DNA of 64,000 nt from Areca catechu (GCA_021397845.1 CM038050.1:115495891-115559890), one strand, 5' to 3'; shown: positions 21,953-33,660, numbered from the stretch's first letter. A program made the numbers and translations. The notes: a model not told the origin generated them from the sequence alone.

Positions 21953-22048
21953 ATTAAGACAATCTTGTCTTAATTCTCTTCTCCCTCCAAGACAAGCCTT
22001 GTCTCATTTTAGGACAAGGGCTTATTCTTAAGACAAGAGTGTCTTAAG
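21953..22048 (+). repeat. AAGACA/TGTCTT hairpin cluster in the I LTR
   Basis: Three successive inverted repeats lie downstream of the TATA-like box: ATTAAGACAA/TTGTCTTAAT (21953-21974), AGACAAG/CTTGTCT (21990-22004) and CTTAAGACA/TGTCTTAAG (22027-22048). They would lie in the transcript if transcription starts near 21760. The other LTR keeps the same cluster. Confidence 0.85.
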
Positions 22049-22453
22049 GGGCCAAAGTTGCTAAAAGACTAGGAGAAGGGTAAGAAAGAAGGTTTAGTCC
22101 CAGTTTGGCCAAAAGAGTCCTAGCCAATAGCCCATATATCAAGTTCTTGGGGTAGAACTTGATTGGAAGGAACTCAATTAAGGAGTCACTGTCTTGATTA
22201 TCTGCCCGTGTGGATCACCATCGGAGGGCGGACAAGTGGACGCCTGGTGTGTTCAACAGGCTACTCAATTTGGAGTTCATTTCTGCATCAGACTGGAAAT
22301 AGCGATCTGAGGTTAGTATTTAAAGTATGTTAAATTCAGACATGCATGTAGTCACAGTTTTAATTGCTAATAAGGAGATTTGGGATTAGGGTTCGGACCT
22401 GATTTCATAAAATTTTGAAATCCACACTTCCGCACTGGTTCCCGAACCCACAG

Positions 22454-22466
22454 TGGTATCAGAGCC
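22454..22466 (+). other. Primer binding site of I
   Basis: TGGTATCAGAGCC lies one base after the LTR end and complements initiator methionine tRNA. Confidence 0.93.
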
Positions 22467-23609
22467 TCCTTATTAGGATTAAAACTTATGCAGTTCAATT
22501 CATGATGTAGTATCAGTTTAAAATTTTTATATTGATGCACAATATGGACATGCATTGATGATTGAACATGAGTTTGATGATTGCCACCAGTTAGGGTTTT
22601 TCACTGAAACCCTAATTGTCTTAGAGATATGATTAGCCCTGGAGCCATCATACTGAAATAAGGTTGCCCTGGCATAATGGTGTATCCATTATGTGGTAAA
22701 TGGTTGTCCTAGTATGATGGCACACATTTCACATATTTGCTTAGTTTAAAGCATGTATTAATATATGTGATAGCTTTTAATCGAATGTGCTGGCATTGCA
22801 TAAATCCCTCTTAAAATTATATTAAGTGATAGTATAGTTAACCGATAAGCATTATTAGTCATAATGGATAATTAGTCATTTCGGTGTCTAGAAAGGTGGT
22901 TCTGGGAAGGTAAAGGGAATCGTGGTTTTTAATTGGTTCCGTTGACTGACCTGGCCAATTTTAAATTGGTATCTAGGAAAGCAACGGGGGACCCCCACAT
23001 CTCTTCCACTAGCCTGGCCGATCTGATTGATTTAATTCTGACTAACATGCTTGGTGTTAAAATACTATTATTGGCCTTCCTTCATGATAGGTCATTATTG
23101 TTTACGATCTATACTAGGTTTGTTGTGTACACACAAGACCTAATATGGTGACTAACACAATTTTTGGCCTAATACATTATTTGTTTATGGCATGATTTAA
23201 TGTAATATCTTGTTGTGTACACACAAGGGTATTACTATTAAAGTCATGACTATATGGCAATGAAGGGTCTTACTTAACTAAAATATTATAGTTTGTTGTG
23301 TATACACAAGGCTATTAATATTTTAGAGGCCAGGATAAGTTGAGAATTGTACGGGTTACAATTGGAAAGAGTTTTCCTACCTATGAACTTATATAAGATT
23401 TGTTGTGTACACACAAGGTCTTTTATAAGGGATTGGGATCTCAACCCCACTAAGAAAAACTAATTAGGGTTTTCTCGATCATCGTATAGAGGGTTATGAT
23501 GCTCGATAAAATAGTGGGAGACATAATTAAATTAAAGTCCTAATTTAATCATGTATTATCATTTCATGGTTGTTTGCTTATGCATTGTTCTTTGTTTAAA
23601 TGTAGATAA
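22467..23609 (+). other. Leader of I with four palindromes
   Basis: Non-coding, about 1.1 kb. Four copies of TTGTTGTGTACACACAAG or its TGTGTATACACAAG variant lie at 23120-23137, 23210-23227, 23293-23310 and 23400-23417, all in the same orientation. The segment at 22630-22730 also has two related phrases (GTTGCCCTGGCATAATGG and GTTGTCCTAGTATGATGG). No ORF is supported. Confidence 0.85.
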
Positions 23610-24390
23610 ATGGCCTCTTCACTCTCACTCCGTAGTATTTTAGATGCCAACAAATTGACTGGGCCTAATTATGTTGATTGGCTGAGAAATTTAAAAATAG
23701 TACTCAGTCAAGAAAGAATTTCCTATATTCTTGATACCCCAATTTTGGAACCACCAAGGGAAGATGCCTCGCAAGAGGAGAAGACCACATATAATATGTG
23801 GCAAAATGACTCACTTACTGTCAAGTGTGTTATGCTTGCCTCTATGACTAATGAGTTGCAGAGGCAGCATGACAGCATGGATACAACTCCATACTGCTCA
23901 ATTTAAAAGAGCTTTATGGAGAACACAGTAGAACTGCTAGATATGAAATATCTAAGCAGTTGTTCCGTGCAAGGATGACAGAAGGTACATCAGTACAAGA
24001 TCATGTATTAAAGGTAATTGATCTAATCACTCGATTAGGTCAATTAGGTTTTGTAATGGATGGGGAGTTGAATCAAGACTTGATCTTGCAATCACTCCCA
24101 GAGTCATTTTCACAGTTTGTTCTTAATTACCATATGAACAAACTTAATTCTTCCTTGCCTGAGCTGTTGAATATGTTGAAGACAGCAGAGAGCCATGTAA
24201 AGAAAAATAAGGCTCCAGTTCTTCTTGTGGAAAAGAAGAAGACAGGCAAAAGGGTTCCAGTAAGAGGATGAATCCCAAAGGGGGCATTAAGAAGAAGAAA
24301 GGAAAGAAGGCCTCCGGACAGATGACCTGCTTTCATTGTGGCAAGCCGGGTCATTGGAAAAGAAACTGCAAGGTTTACCTTGCAAGTTTG
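23610..24390 (+). pseudogene. gag of I with intact CCHC knuckle
   Basis: The ATG at 23610 opens a copia gag (MASSLSLRSILDANKLTGPN), which continues as UBN2-type sequence. A frameshift near 23895 moves the rest to 23960-24271 (EGTSVQDHVLKVIDLITRLG). A second frameshift near 24262 leads to the nucleocapsid part, where the zinc knuckle CFHCGKPGHWKRNC (24328-24369) is intact. The gene would make the capsid/nucleocapsid. Single-base lesions are the only visible defects. Confidence 0.9.
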
Positions 24391-25930
24391 AAGCCTGGTG
24401 CATCAGAGGCACCAAAAGGTATGAAAGAAGTTCATACTATTTTGTCATTGGATTCTTCCATTTCAAATACTTGGGTGTTGGATACCGCCTGTGGTCATAA
24501 CATCTGCAAATCATTGCAGGGACTTCAGGGGCTTAAAGTATTGAAGGAAGGTAACTTTGAGCTCTACGGTGCTGGAGGGGACCCCATCCAAGCAGAAGCT
24601 GTAGGGACTTATATTTTGAAGTTACCTTCAGGGAAGATCTTGGAGCTAAGGAACTGTTACTATATGCCAAAAATCATTAGAAATATCATATCTGTACCCT
24701 TGTTACTTAAACAAGGATATACTATGAATGTAATGAGCAGTGGCTGCTCAATTTCTTTATCTAATGAAATTATATGTTATGGCATATTCTGCAATGGTCT
24801 ATTAACTCTTTCCACTAATGACAATATTTTTCATGTTTCTAACAAACGGAAAAGAGATGATGTAAACAATACCTTACTTTGGCATTGTCGACTTGGACAT
24901 ATTAGTGAGACTAGGATTAACAAGTTATACAAAGAAAATTTCTTTGATCCTTATGACTATGAGTCATTAGGAACTTGTGAATCATGTCTCATGGGTAAGA
25001 TGACCAAGACTCCATTTAGTGGACATGGAGAAAGGACAAAAGAGTTATTGGACTCATACACACAGATGTATGTGGGCCTATGACAACTCAAGCCTATGGT
25101 GGATACTCATACTTCATCACATTTACTGATGATTTTTCAAGGTATGGATTTGTGTATCTAATGAAACATAAGTCCGAGGCTTTTGAAAAATTTTTAGAGT
25201 ATCAAAGTATGGTAGAGAAACAGACAGGAAAAAGTATAAAGATCCTCCGATCAGATAGAGGAGGTGAGTACTTATCCACTGAGTTTCTTGATCACCTTAA
25301 AGATAAGGGGATCATCTCTGAATGGACTCCTCCTTACACACCACAATTAAATGGTGTTGCTGAAAGGAGGAATCGTACTTTATTGGATATGGTACGATCC
25401 ATGATGTGCTTCACGGAGTTACCTTTTTCTTTCTGGGATATGCTTTGGAAACAGCAACTTATATCTTGAATAGAGTACCATCTAAAACTGTTTCTAGCAC
25501 TCCATATGAATTATGGAGAGGTAAGAAGCCCAATCTTAAGTATATTAAGATATGGGGATGTCCAGCCTATGTAAAAAGAAATTTTGGACATAAACTAGAT
25601 GCTAGAGCAGACAAATGTCTATTTATGGGATATCCTAGAGATAGTATAGGATATCTGTTCTACCACCCTACTGAACAAAAGGTTTTGGTCAGTAGGCATG
25701 CCACTTTTATGGAAAAGGAATTCATCCTACAAAAGGGCACTGGTAGAAATATCGAACTTAATGAGATTCAACAAATAGACACTTCTCAGTCAAGTAACAA
25801 TATAGGTAATATAGAACCTGAACACACTCCTATCCGTAGGTCTGATAGGGTGCGACAGGCACCTGAGAGGTATGGGTTCATAATAGAAAATAATGAAGCC
25901 CAAATCATTCAAAATGATGAGCCTCTAACC
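24391..25930 (+). pseudogene. Protease and integrase of I
   Basis: The protease motif at 24472-24499 reads WVLDTACGHNIC; the catalytic triad is D-T-A instead of D-T/S-G. The GAG-pre-integrase region LLWHCRLGHISETRINKLYK with CESC follows at 24876-25000. A frameshift near 25048 leads to the integrase core (25080-25469) with FTDDFSRYGF, RSDRGGEY and NGVAERRNRTL, so the three catalytic acidic residues are kept. A frameshift near 25440 leads to ALETATYILNRVPSK and the variable C-terminal linker. Confidence 0.92.
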
Positions 25931-26955
25931 TATACGGAAGCAGTCATGAGTAGAGACTCAGACAGATGGCTTGAAGCCATGAGATCCGAGATGGACTCCA
26001 TGTATGTCAACCAAGTATGGTCTTTGGTTGATGCACCAGAGGTATTAACCCTATTGGGTGTAAATGGGTCTATAAAAGGAAGATTGGGGCAGATGGCCAA
26101 GTTGAAACTTATAAAGCCAGATTGGTGGCTAAGGGTTTCAGACAAAAGCAGGGAATAGATTATGATGAAACTTTTTCCCTGTAGCCATGCTCAAATCTAT
26201 TCGGATTATGCTTGCTATAGCAGCATATCATGATTATGAGATCTGGCAAATGGATGTAAAAACTGCATTCCTCAATGGTTTCCTTGAGGAAGAGGTTTAT
26301 ATGTCACAGCCAGAAGGTTTTGTCTTGGAACTAAACCTAATCAGGTATGTAGGCTAAAGAAATCCATTTATGAATTAAAGCAAGCATCTAGGAGTTGGAA
26401 CATCCGATTTGATAAACAGTCAAAGAATTTGATTTTTTCAAAAATGAGGATGAACCTTGTGTGTACAAGAAAACTAGTGGGAGTGCCATAGTTTTCTTAG
26501 TTCTATATGTTGATGATATACTTCTTATTGGGAATGATATCCCAATGCTACAATCAGTCAAAGTGTGGTTATCGAAACAGTTTTCCATGAAAGACTTGGG
26601 AGAAGCATCCTATATCTGGGTATAAAGATCTATAGAGAAAGATCAAGAAGGATGCTAGGCTTGTCCCAGTCTAGGTACATTGACCAGGTGCTGAAGAGAT
26701 TTAGCATGGAGGAAAGTAAAAGAGGTTACTTACCTATTAGTCATGGCATACGTCTTTCTAAGAGGATGTCTCCTAAGACACCTGAAGAAAGAAATAGAAT
26801 GAATTCTATACCTTATGCTTCAGCTATAGGGTCGATTATGTATGCTATGTTATGTACCAGGCCTGATGTGGCATATGCCTTGGGTGTAGCCAGTAGATTT
26901 CAGGCTGATCCAGGAGAGGATCACTGGAAGGCTGTGAAAAATATTCTTAAACCTG
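25931..26955 (+). pseudogene. Reverse transcriptase of I
   Basis: Copia RT in several frames. SRDSDRWLEAMRSEMDSMYV starts the domain. After a frameshift near 26040, coding resumes through KLIKPDWWLRVS-like shadow sequence and then IWQMDVKTAFLNGFLEEEVY. The catalytic box YVDD is at 26506-26517, in a frame reading LYVDDILLIGNDI. YLGIKIYRERSRRMLGLSQS and LCTRPDVAYALGVASRFQAD close the domain. At least four frame breaks (near 26040, 26180, 26320 and 26615) interrupt it. Confidence 0.92.
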
Positions 26956-27471
26956 AGAAGGACTAAGGATATTTTTCTTATATACGGAGGATCTGATCTT
27001 AAACTAGAAGCCTATTCAGACTCTAGTTTTCAATCAGACTCAGATGATAGTAAATCCATTTCAGGGTATGTCTTTACCTTGAATGGTGGAGCAGTAAGTT
27101 GGAAGAGCACTAAACAGCAGACTGTAGCTGACTCAACTACCGAGGCAGAGTACATAGCTGTCAGTGAAGCCGCCAAGGAAGCTGTCTGGATGAAGAAATT
27201 CATCACAGAGTTGGGAGTAGTTCCTGAGATTGAGAACCCGGTGCCACTCTATTGTGATAACACTGGAGCAGTTGCTCAAGCTAAGGAACCGAGAGCCCAT
27301 CACAAGTCCAAGCACATTCTGAGACGCTTCCATCTTGTCCGAGAGATAATCGAAAGACAAGAAGTCTGCATCAATAGAGTAGATACAAAGAACAACATAG
27401 CAGACCCGTTCACTAAGGCTCTACCACAGCGGGAGTTTGATCGCCACCTCGACTATGGGGTTAAAGAATAA
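26956..27471 (+). pseudogene. RNase H of I
   Basis: After a frame break near 26950, sequence reads DSSFQSDSDDSKSISGYVFT, then a clean frame at 27079-27471 with SWKSTKQQTVADSTTEAEYI (catalytic Glu), LYCDNTGAVAQAK (Asp) and KNNIADPFTKALPQREFDRH near the end. The stop TAA at 27469 ends pol 30 bases before the 3' LTR. The final block is intact. Confidence 0.92.
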
Positions 27472-27490
27472 GAGCGATTGGCTTTAGTGC

Positions 27491-27501
27491 AAGTGGGAGA
27501 T
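27491..27501 (+). other. Polypurine tract of I
   Basis: AAGTGGGAGAT lies directly before the 3' LTR start TGAAAGAATT and fits the plus-strand primer site of copia elements. Confidence 0.85.
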
Positions 27502-29918
27502 TGAAAGAATTATGCCCTATAAGCCAATATCTGTATCTCCCAGACCATTGTAAATTGATAAATTAATAAAGGCAATAATTTTTTCATCATTCGCTGTGTC
27601 ATTATATGATGAACCCCATAGATTAGGGCTATGGTTGTAGGGCTATGATGAGATCATACCAGTGAGATCTAAGGCCTTAAAACCCTAATCTAGAATATTC
27701 CTAGTCATAGGAACCCTGAGTTGGGGATCAGGGTTTCCGGTAAGACTGGCACATCCTATGTATGCTGAAAAGGGTGACTGCTCTCACAGTCATTTGTGTA
27801 GGACACTAATACAAGGATGTGGGTGCTCATTAGTGAATGAGTTCACTGAATAGATCCAGTTTGAGAACATCTAATGGAGCCTTAGCTGCTTGTCAATAGA
27901 TGTTTCTCATAGTGGGAGTTGTACAAGTAGTCCTATGACCTGAGACTGCCATAATACCTTATGTACATGAACCCATGCTTTGGTTCAATCTCATTCATGA
28001 CACTGGGTCATGCACAAGGTTGACGCTGGGTGTGGTGAATTGTATATGAAGGAAATGAGTAGGTCAACAAAATTGATCACTCCTAGTAGGAGGAGATTGC
28101 ATCCAGCCAAATTAGGTCAGATGATGATTCAGGAAATCTTTGATCAAAGTACAGATATTAGAAATGATTTCTAATATCGAATTAATTGAATCATTAGTGT
28201 ATGACTGAGCTGGGAATGAGTATAAACTGGATTTGACATGATTCCATATCCATAGTTATATTCGGGATGCAAGATGATTGAAGGATCGAATTGTTCGGGA
28301 ACTTTCCACTGAAGGGTAGTTTTGGAATTACACCAGAATTTCCATATCTTCCGGGTAGACATGACACGTTGCTAGACGTCAATCTTGTCTTGTGGGTTGA
28401 TCAAATTAAATGGTTTAATTGGATCACTAATTAGGAGGAGTCCTAATTGACTGACTCGAGTTAGCTCGATTTGACCTAAATCGATTAGAATGAGTTCTGA
28501 TCAGATTAGGTCAACTTGCACTCGGACCCACTGCTGGCTAAGTATGGAACCCAATGGGTCACACACTTAGGACAGATAATCAAGGTTTTAATTTGGAATT
28601 AAATCTCGTTTGCAGATGAACACACTAGCATGTGTTGCAAACCATGGCTTCTACTTGAATCGAATTCGAGTTAGGGTTCCGATTTGGTCTTTTTTAGATC
28701 CAAATTCATTCCGTTTGAATCTAATTGAAGATTCAACACTTGGGCTAATTGTAGGCTAGCAATTGGGCTAACCTAAGAGGCTAAACCCCTTTCCCACATC
28801 GCCTAAGTCCCTCCGTTCTTTTCCCACGCGCGCGCGCAAGGAGAAGAGTCCACGCGCGCGTGGACTCTTTCCAAGACGCGTCTTTGCGTGAAAAGAAAGA
28901 AAAAAGGCCGGTGTTTTTTTTTGAAGAGGCATGGAAGAGAGTCCACCTAGGCGTGGACTCTCCAAAAAGGGGAAAAATACCGTGAAAAAGAAAAGGAGAA
29001 ACACCGAAGGGGCGCGACTCTTCTTTCTGCGCGCGCCCTTCTGTGTTTTTCACGATCCTTCTTCGCGTCTTCCCATCCCAAAGGCCATGAGATTAATCCC
29101 AAGGGCCGTGAGATAAAGAGAGAAGACGTGAGAAGGGAGAGAGGGATGTGAGAGGATGATTAAAAGGGAGAAGGCGCCTCTCTGTCGCCTATTTAAGGAG
29201 AAGACTTCATCGTGAAAATAAATTCCAGATTTTCTACGGTGAAGGCTTACTTCTTTTTCCCTCTCCCTCTCCAGAAGACTGTTTCCCCCTCCTCTCTTTC
29301 TTCTTTGATTCCTTTACAGAGCCTAGGCTCTGTCGAATCTCAGAACGAAGGAGAGTCAGAGAGAGAAACTCTCCGACGGTAAAGGAAGAAGGCGCCTCTC
29401 CTTCTTTTCTTTCTTACATTAAGACAATCTTGTCTTAATTCTCTTCTCCCTCCAAGACAAGCCTTGTCTCATTTTAGGACAAGGGCTTATTCTTAAGACA
29501 AGAGTGTCTTAAGGGGCCAAAGTTGCTAAAAGACTAGGAGAAGGGTAAGAAAGAAGGTTTAGTCCCAGTTTGGCCAAAAGAGTCCTAGCTAATAGCCCAT
29601 ATATCAAGTTCTTGGGGTAGAACTTGATTGGAAGGAACTCAATTAAGGAGTCACTGTCTTGATTATCTGCCCGTGTGGATCACCATCGGAGGGCGAACAA
29701 GTGGACGCCTGGTGTGTTCAACAGGCTACTCAATTTGGAGTTCATTTCTGCATCAGACTGGAAATAGCGATCTGAGGTTAGTATTTAAAGTATGTTAAAT
29801 TCAGACATGCATGTAGTCACAGTTTTAATTGCTAATAAGGAGATTTTGGGATTAGGGTTCGGACCTGATTTCATAAATTTTGAAATCCACACTTCCGCAC
29901 TGGTTCCCGAACCCTACA
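27502..29918 (+). repeat. 3' LTR of I
   Basis: 2,417 bp, starting TGAAAGAATTATGCCC after the tract AAGTGGGAGAT and ending CCCGAACCCTACA before the target duplication GTAGG. Differences from the 5' LTR are about equal numbers of substitutions and short indels, many of them in homopolymers. Confidence 0.95.
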
Positions 29919-30289
29919 GTAGGAACACAATATATATACTATTTCCATTCTTTTCAAATTCTCCCATTTTTCTTTTCAAATTTCTCATAACTCTCATTTC
30001 ATAACTCTCCCTCTTTTTGTCAATCAATCAAAAAGGAGGTTTTAAATAAAGCCCATATTTTAAAATAGATTGAGAAAGTTTTTAAGATTTATTTAAGATT
30101 ATTTCACATTCTCAACTTAGAAATTCTAATTAAAATTTCATCATAGTTGAATCAAACATTGTATGTTACACCAAATGAAAATTTCTAAAGAGACTTTCAT
30201 TTGATTGATAAGTTTGGCAAACAAAGTAAGAAAGAAAGTACATTGCAAATGTAAAGGATAACATGTAAAAAATTAACAAATAAACTATT

Positions 30290-31692
30290 CTTCTTCTTCT
30301 TCACTAGAAGAAGAGGAGCTACCTCTATAACTCTATTAGAGGTCTTAGTTTTCAGGGGTTTAAACCTTAAATCCCTAATCTTGTTCTAACATGGGCTCTA
30401 AGAACTTTAGACTTCTTGGTTTTGGGTTCTTTCTTCTTGGTCTTAACTGATTTGGGTGGATCAGTCAAAGGAACAGGAGCAGGAAGATCAAGTGCTTCCT
30501 TGATGATCTGTTTAGGAGCATCTTTAGTGGGAACAGTTTTCTTTTGTGATTGCAGTATGATGCTTCTGATTTCTTCCTTGAAGTCCTCCATTTCCTTTTC
30601 GACTTTTTGCTGGTGAAGCTCTTGTTCAAATCTTAATTTCTACAAGCTAATGTCAACTGCCTTTCTGATTTTCTCAATTGTAGAATTCATATGATCAGTC
30701 AAAGAGTTGGAGATAGCTTCCATCTTTTAAAATATCAGATTTTTTAGGTTTGATGGAGTAACCATTGTTTCTTCAGTCCCATCTTCATCAACAGCTTCAT
30801 CTTCATCAAAAATGGTAGCAGCAACCTGACTAGTCATCTTCTTTATTCATTCTCCTTCTTGCAACTTGTATCCCATTATCCTTAGTGAATTAAAGGAGTA
30901 GATATCAAAGTGGTGTAACGGTTTGCCTATTTCATTTGATAAGTCAACTCTTGCTTCTTCAAATAACAAAGTGAAGACCATACCGTAGGGTAGACAGGCT
31001 TTGACCTTTCTTGCTGCCTCAGTCACCTGAATCATCATTATGTAGGGAAGGTTGAGAGGCCTTTCTTCAATCAAATGTCCCATAATATCATATCTTTCAC
31101 ACTAACCCAATCAAAGCGGCCAGTTCTTGGAAGATATATCCTGCTGATCATATTGTGTAGCAGCCTCATTTCCTTCGATAGTAGATTGGCTTGTACATGT
31201 TGGACTGTGCTCACATCTTCTTTTTCCAAAATTTATTTTAAAATGTGTTCTTTGTTTGGTAGAAGAAGTTCAGTAGCACCATTCATTGGCATTTGCAGCA
31301 ATCTGTCCAATTTTTCTTCATCTACCATAACTAACTTCCCCTTGACTGTAGATTCCAAATGAAATTCTTTAATGATAATGTTTTCATAAAACATCCATAC
31401 CAGTGAAGGGTAGGTCAATGTATCCAAAGAACAAAAATGCTTCCACCCTTGACTCTCTATCCAGTTTTTGATTTTCATTCCCATTTCATCTAGGAATGTA
31501 AAGTCAATTCTTCTTCCATAAGTGACAGGACGATTAATCATTGAGACATGCTATCCGGGAGGAAAGGAGTTTCTTCATCTTGCTGGACAAGAGGAGACCT
31601 TTTCTCTTTTCTCCACTTTCTCTTGCATCTATACTCTGAATGCTTGATTCATCGATTTGAAGAACCTTTTTCGTAGATCTTCGATGAACCAT
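30290..31692 (-). pseudogene. Env-like ORF3 of Sirevirus A
   Basis: Minus-strand frames downstream of RNase H. The start at 31692 opens a basic N-terminus, with a stop before about 31545. The main block (31541-31233) reads GRRIDFTFLDEMGMKIKNWI and PSLVWMFYENIIIKEFHLES. This matches the 'putative plant transposon protein' domain (PF20167 type, by recognition) that marks ORF3 of Sireviruses. A second block (31083-30847) continues with AARKVKACLPYGMVFTLLFE. A Pro/Lys-rich tail is at 30591-30367. The role of this ORF is unproven in the family. Several stops break it here. Confidence 0.75.
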
Positions 31693-31847
31693 TGCAGAGG
31701 GATTAAGAAATTTTAGGCTCTAGTGACTAATTTTTGGGAGAAAGGTAAAGCTTTCGAGGGAAGTGGAGTGTGTTCAAAGAAAAGTAAAAGCACGAAGTAC
31801 ATAGGAAAGACAATTCAGAACTTCCTAAATAGCGATTTTCTAACTTT

Positions 31848-32025
31848 CGAGTTGCCTCGCTCAGCCCTAAAAATATCCAAGTCAGCTTGATAGAGCAAAC
31901 TCAGAATTATCAGAACACCGAGTCAGCTAAGCAATGACATAGTCGACTTGACCAGAGCAAGAGTACGAGACTAAAATATTCGAGCCGGCTCAACCAGAGC
32001 AAAATTTCTCGAGTCGACTCGAACC
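31848..32025 (-). repeat. GAGTCGACTC repeats in the pol-ORF3 spacer of A
   Basis: Six or so copies lie between the end of RNase H and ORF3. The clearest are CTCGAGTCGACTCG (32009-32022, containing a perfect 12-bp palindrome), CGAGCCGGCTCAACC (31981), CGAGTCAGCTAAG (31919) and ATAGTCGACTTGACC (31940). The same words form the LTR arrays of this element. Confidence 0.8.
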
Positions 32026-32209
32026 GAAGCTTTCCACATGAAATCAAATGATTTGTAAATTGAATTCAATATACTGAAAATTCAAGGAAAGTTGTTCAGG
32101 AGATCATGAACATTATAGGAGTTTTCTAGTTAATTTTTTCCTTAGTTCTTGAAAGAAATTAGGTTTACTGGGTCTAGAAAGGATAACATAGCCCTAATTC
32201 TCCTCTGAG

Positions 32210-32690
32210 CAACTTAAATCTATCCTGATTTAATGGCTTGGTAAAGATATTAGCTAGTTGTTTTTCTATTGGGATAAATTCTAGTTCTACGTCATCATTC
32301 AAAACATGGTCTCTAATGAAATGATGTCTAATCTCTATATGCGTAGTACTAGAATGCTGAATAGGATTTTTAGTTAAATTTATAGCACTTGTGTTATAAC
32401 ACTTAATAGGAATTTTGTATTGAGAAACATCAAATCTTATAGTTGTTGTTTAATCCATAACACTTGCGCACAACAACTCCCTACAGCAACGTACTCTGCC
32501 TTAGCAGTAGAAAGTGCTAAGGAGTTTTGTTTCTTGCAGTGCAATGAGATTAAATTCAACCCTAAAAATTGACAAGTACTACTAGTGCTTTTTCTATCTA
32601 TTTTACAACCAGTATAATCAGCATCAGAAAATCTGATTAAATTTTAAGATGATTCTTTCAAAAAACAAAGACCCAGATTACTTGTACCAT
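32210..32690 (-). pseudogene. RNase H of A
   Basis: Minus-strand reading with stops gives FSDADYTGCKIDRKSTSSTC, QFLGLNLISLHCKKQNSLAL and STAKAEYVAVGSCCAQVLWI, the standard Sirevirus RNase H motifs with acidic residues in place. Further downstream the reading has many stops. Closely parallel to the RNase H of B at 61452-61999. Confidence 0.85.
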
Positions 32691-33660
32691 TCAAATATTT
32701 TAATATTCTTTTAACAGCAAGCATATGTGTTTCTTTGGGATTACATTGAAATCTACACATACACATACACTATACAAGATATATGGTCTACTTGCAGTTA
32801 ATATAATAAGGATCCAATCATATCTCGATATAGCTTTGGTCAACATTGGATCCACTTTCATCTTTGTCCAATTACAGGTTGGGCTCATAGGTGTATTCAT
32901 TTGTTTGCTCATCTCCATACCAAACTTCTTGATGATTTCTTTGGTGTATTTGGATTGGTTAATGAAGATCCCTTCCTTTGTTTGTTTTACTTGAACTCCG
33001 AGGAAGTAATTTAGTTCACCCATTAGGCTCATTTCAATTCTTCCTGCATTAGCTTAGCAAATTCTTCACAAAAACTTTCATTAGTTGCACCAAAAATAAT
33101 ATCATCAACATAAATTTGTACAACTAACATATCATTATTTTTCTTTTTATGAAAAGAGTTTTATCAACATTTTCTCTTGAAAAATCATTTTCAATTAAAA
33201 AAGTGCTATGTCTATCATACTAGGCTCTAGGAGCTTGTTTCAAACCATATAAAGCTTTATTGAGTTTAAACACATGGTTTGGAAAAGCATGATTTTCAAA
33301 ACCCGTGGTTGTTCTACAAAAACTTGTTCAATGATAAAACCATTTAAAAAAACTTTTCATATCTATTTGAAAAGTTTGAAATTCATGTAGCAAGCAAATG
33401 CAATAAGTAATCAATGGCTTCTAATCTTGCTATAGGTGCATAAGTTTCATCAAAATCTATATCTTCTTCTTGACTATATCCCTTAGCCACTAATCTAGCT
33501 TTGTTTCTAAATACATTTCCTTGTTCATCTAATTTTTTTCTATAGACCCATTTGGTTCCTATAATTGGGTGGTCTTTAAATCTATCAACTAGTGTCCAAA
33601 CCTTGTTTCTTTCAAACTGGTTCAGTTCTTCATACATGGCTAACATCCAGTTTGGATCAT
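32691..33660 (-). pseudogene. Reverse transcriptase of A
   Basis: The frame at 33646-33383 reads LNQFERNKVWTLVDRFKDHP, IIGTKWVYRKKLDEQGNVFR and NKARLVAKGYSQEEDIDFDE, the N-terminal RT blocks. The catalytic box QIYVDDIIFGATNE is legible near 33075-33120 in another frame. The frame at 33032-32700 gives the C-terminal part (LMGELNYFLGVQVKQTKEGI, FINQSKYTKEIIKKFGM). Frameshifts separate the parts. Confidence 0.88.

Larger units (their letters stand above)
20046..22452 (+). repeat. 5' LTR of I
   Basis: Starts TGAAAGGATTATGCCC and ends CCCGAACCCACA, one base before the primer binding site. The promoter part is CpG-rich (21340-21740), unlike the AT-rich surroundings, and carries perfect and near-perfect inverted repeats. 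It pairs with 27502-29918. Confidence 0.95.
20046..29918 (+). mobile_element. Element I: nearly complete Ty1/copia element with 2.4-kb LTRs
   Basis: LTRs at 20046-22452 and 27502-29918 flank primer site, 1.1-kb leader, gag, protease, integrase, RT, RNase H and polypurine tract. Both flanks read GTAGG (20041-20045 and 29919-29923), a perfect target duplication. LTR similarity is high, about 98-99 percent by eye. Gag and pol resemble C and D and suggest the Tork/Angela group. The coding region contains around nine frame breaks in spite of the young LTRs. It is inserted in the 3' non-coding part of Sirevirus A. Confidence 0.95.
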
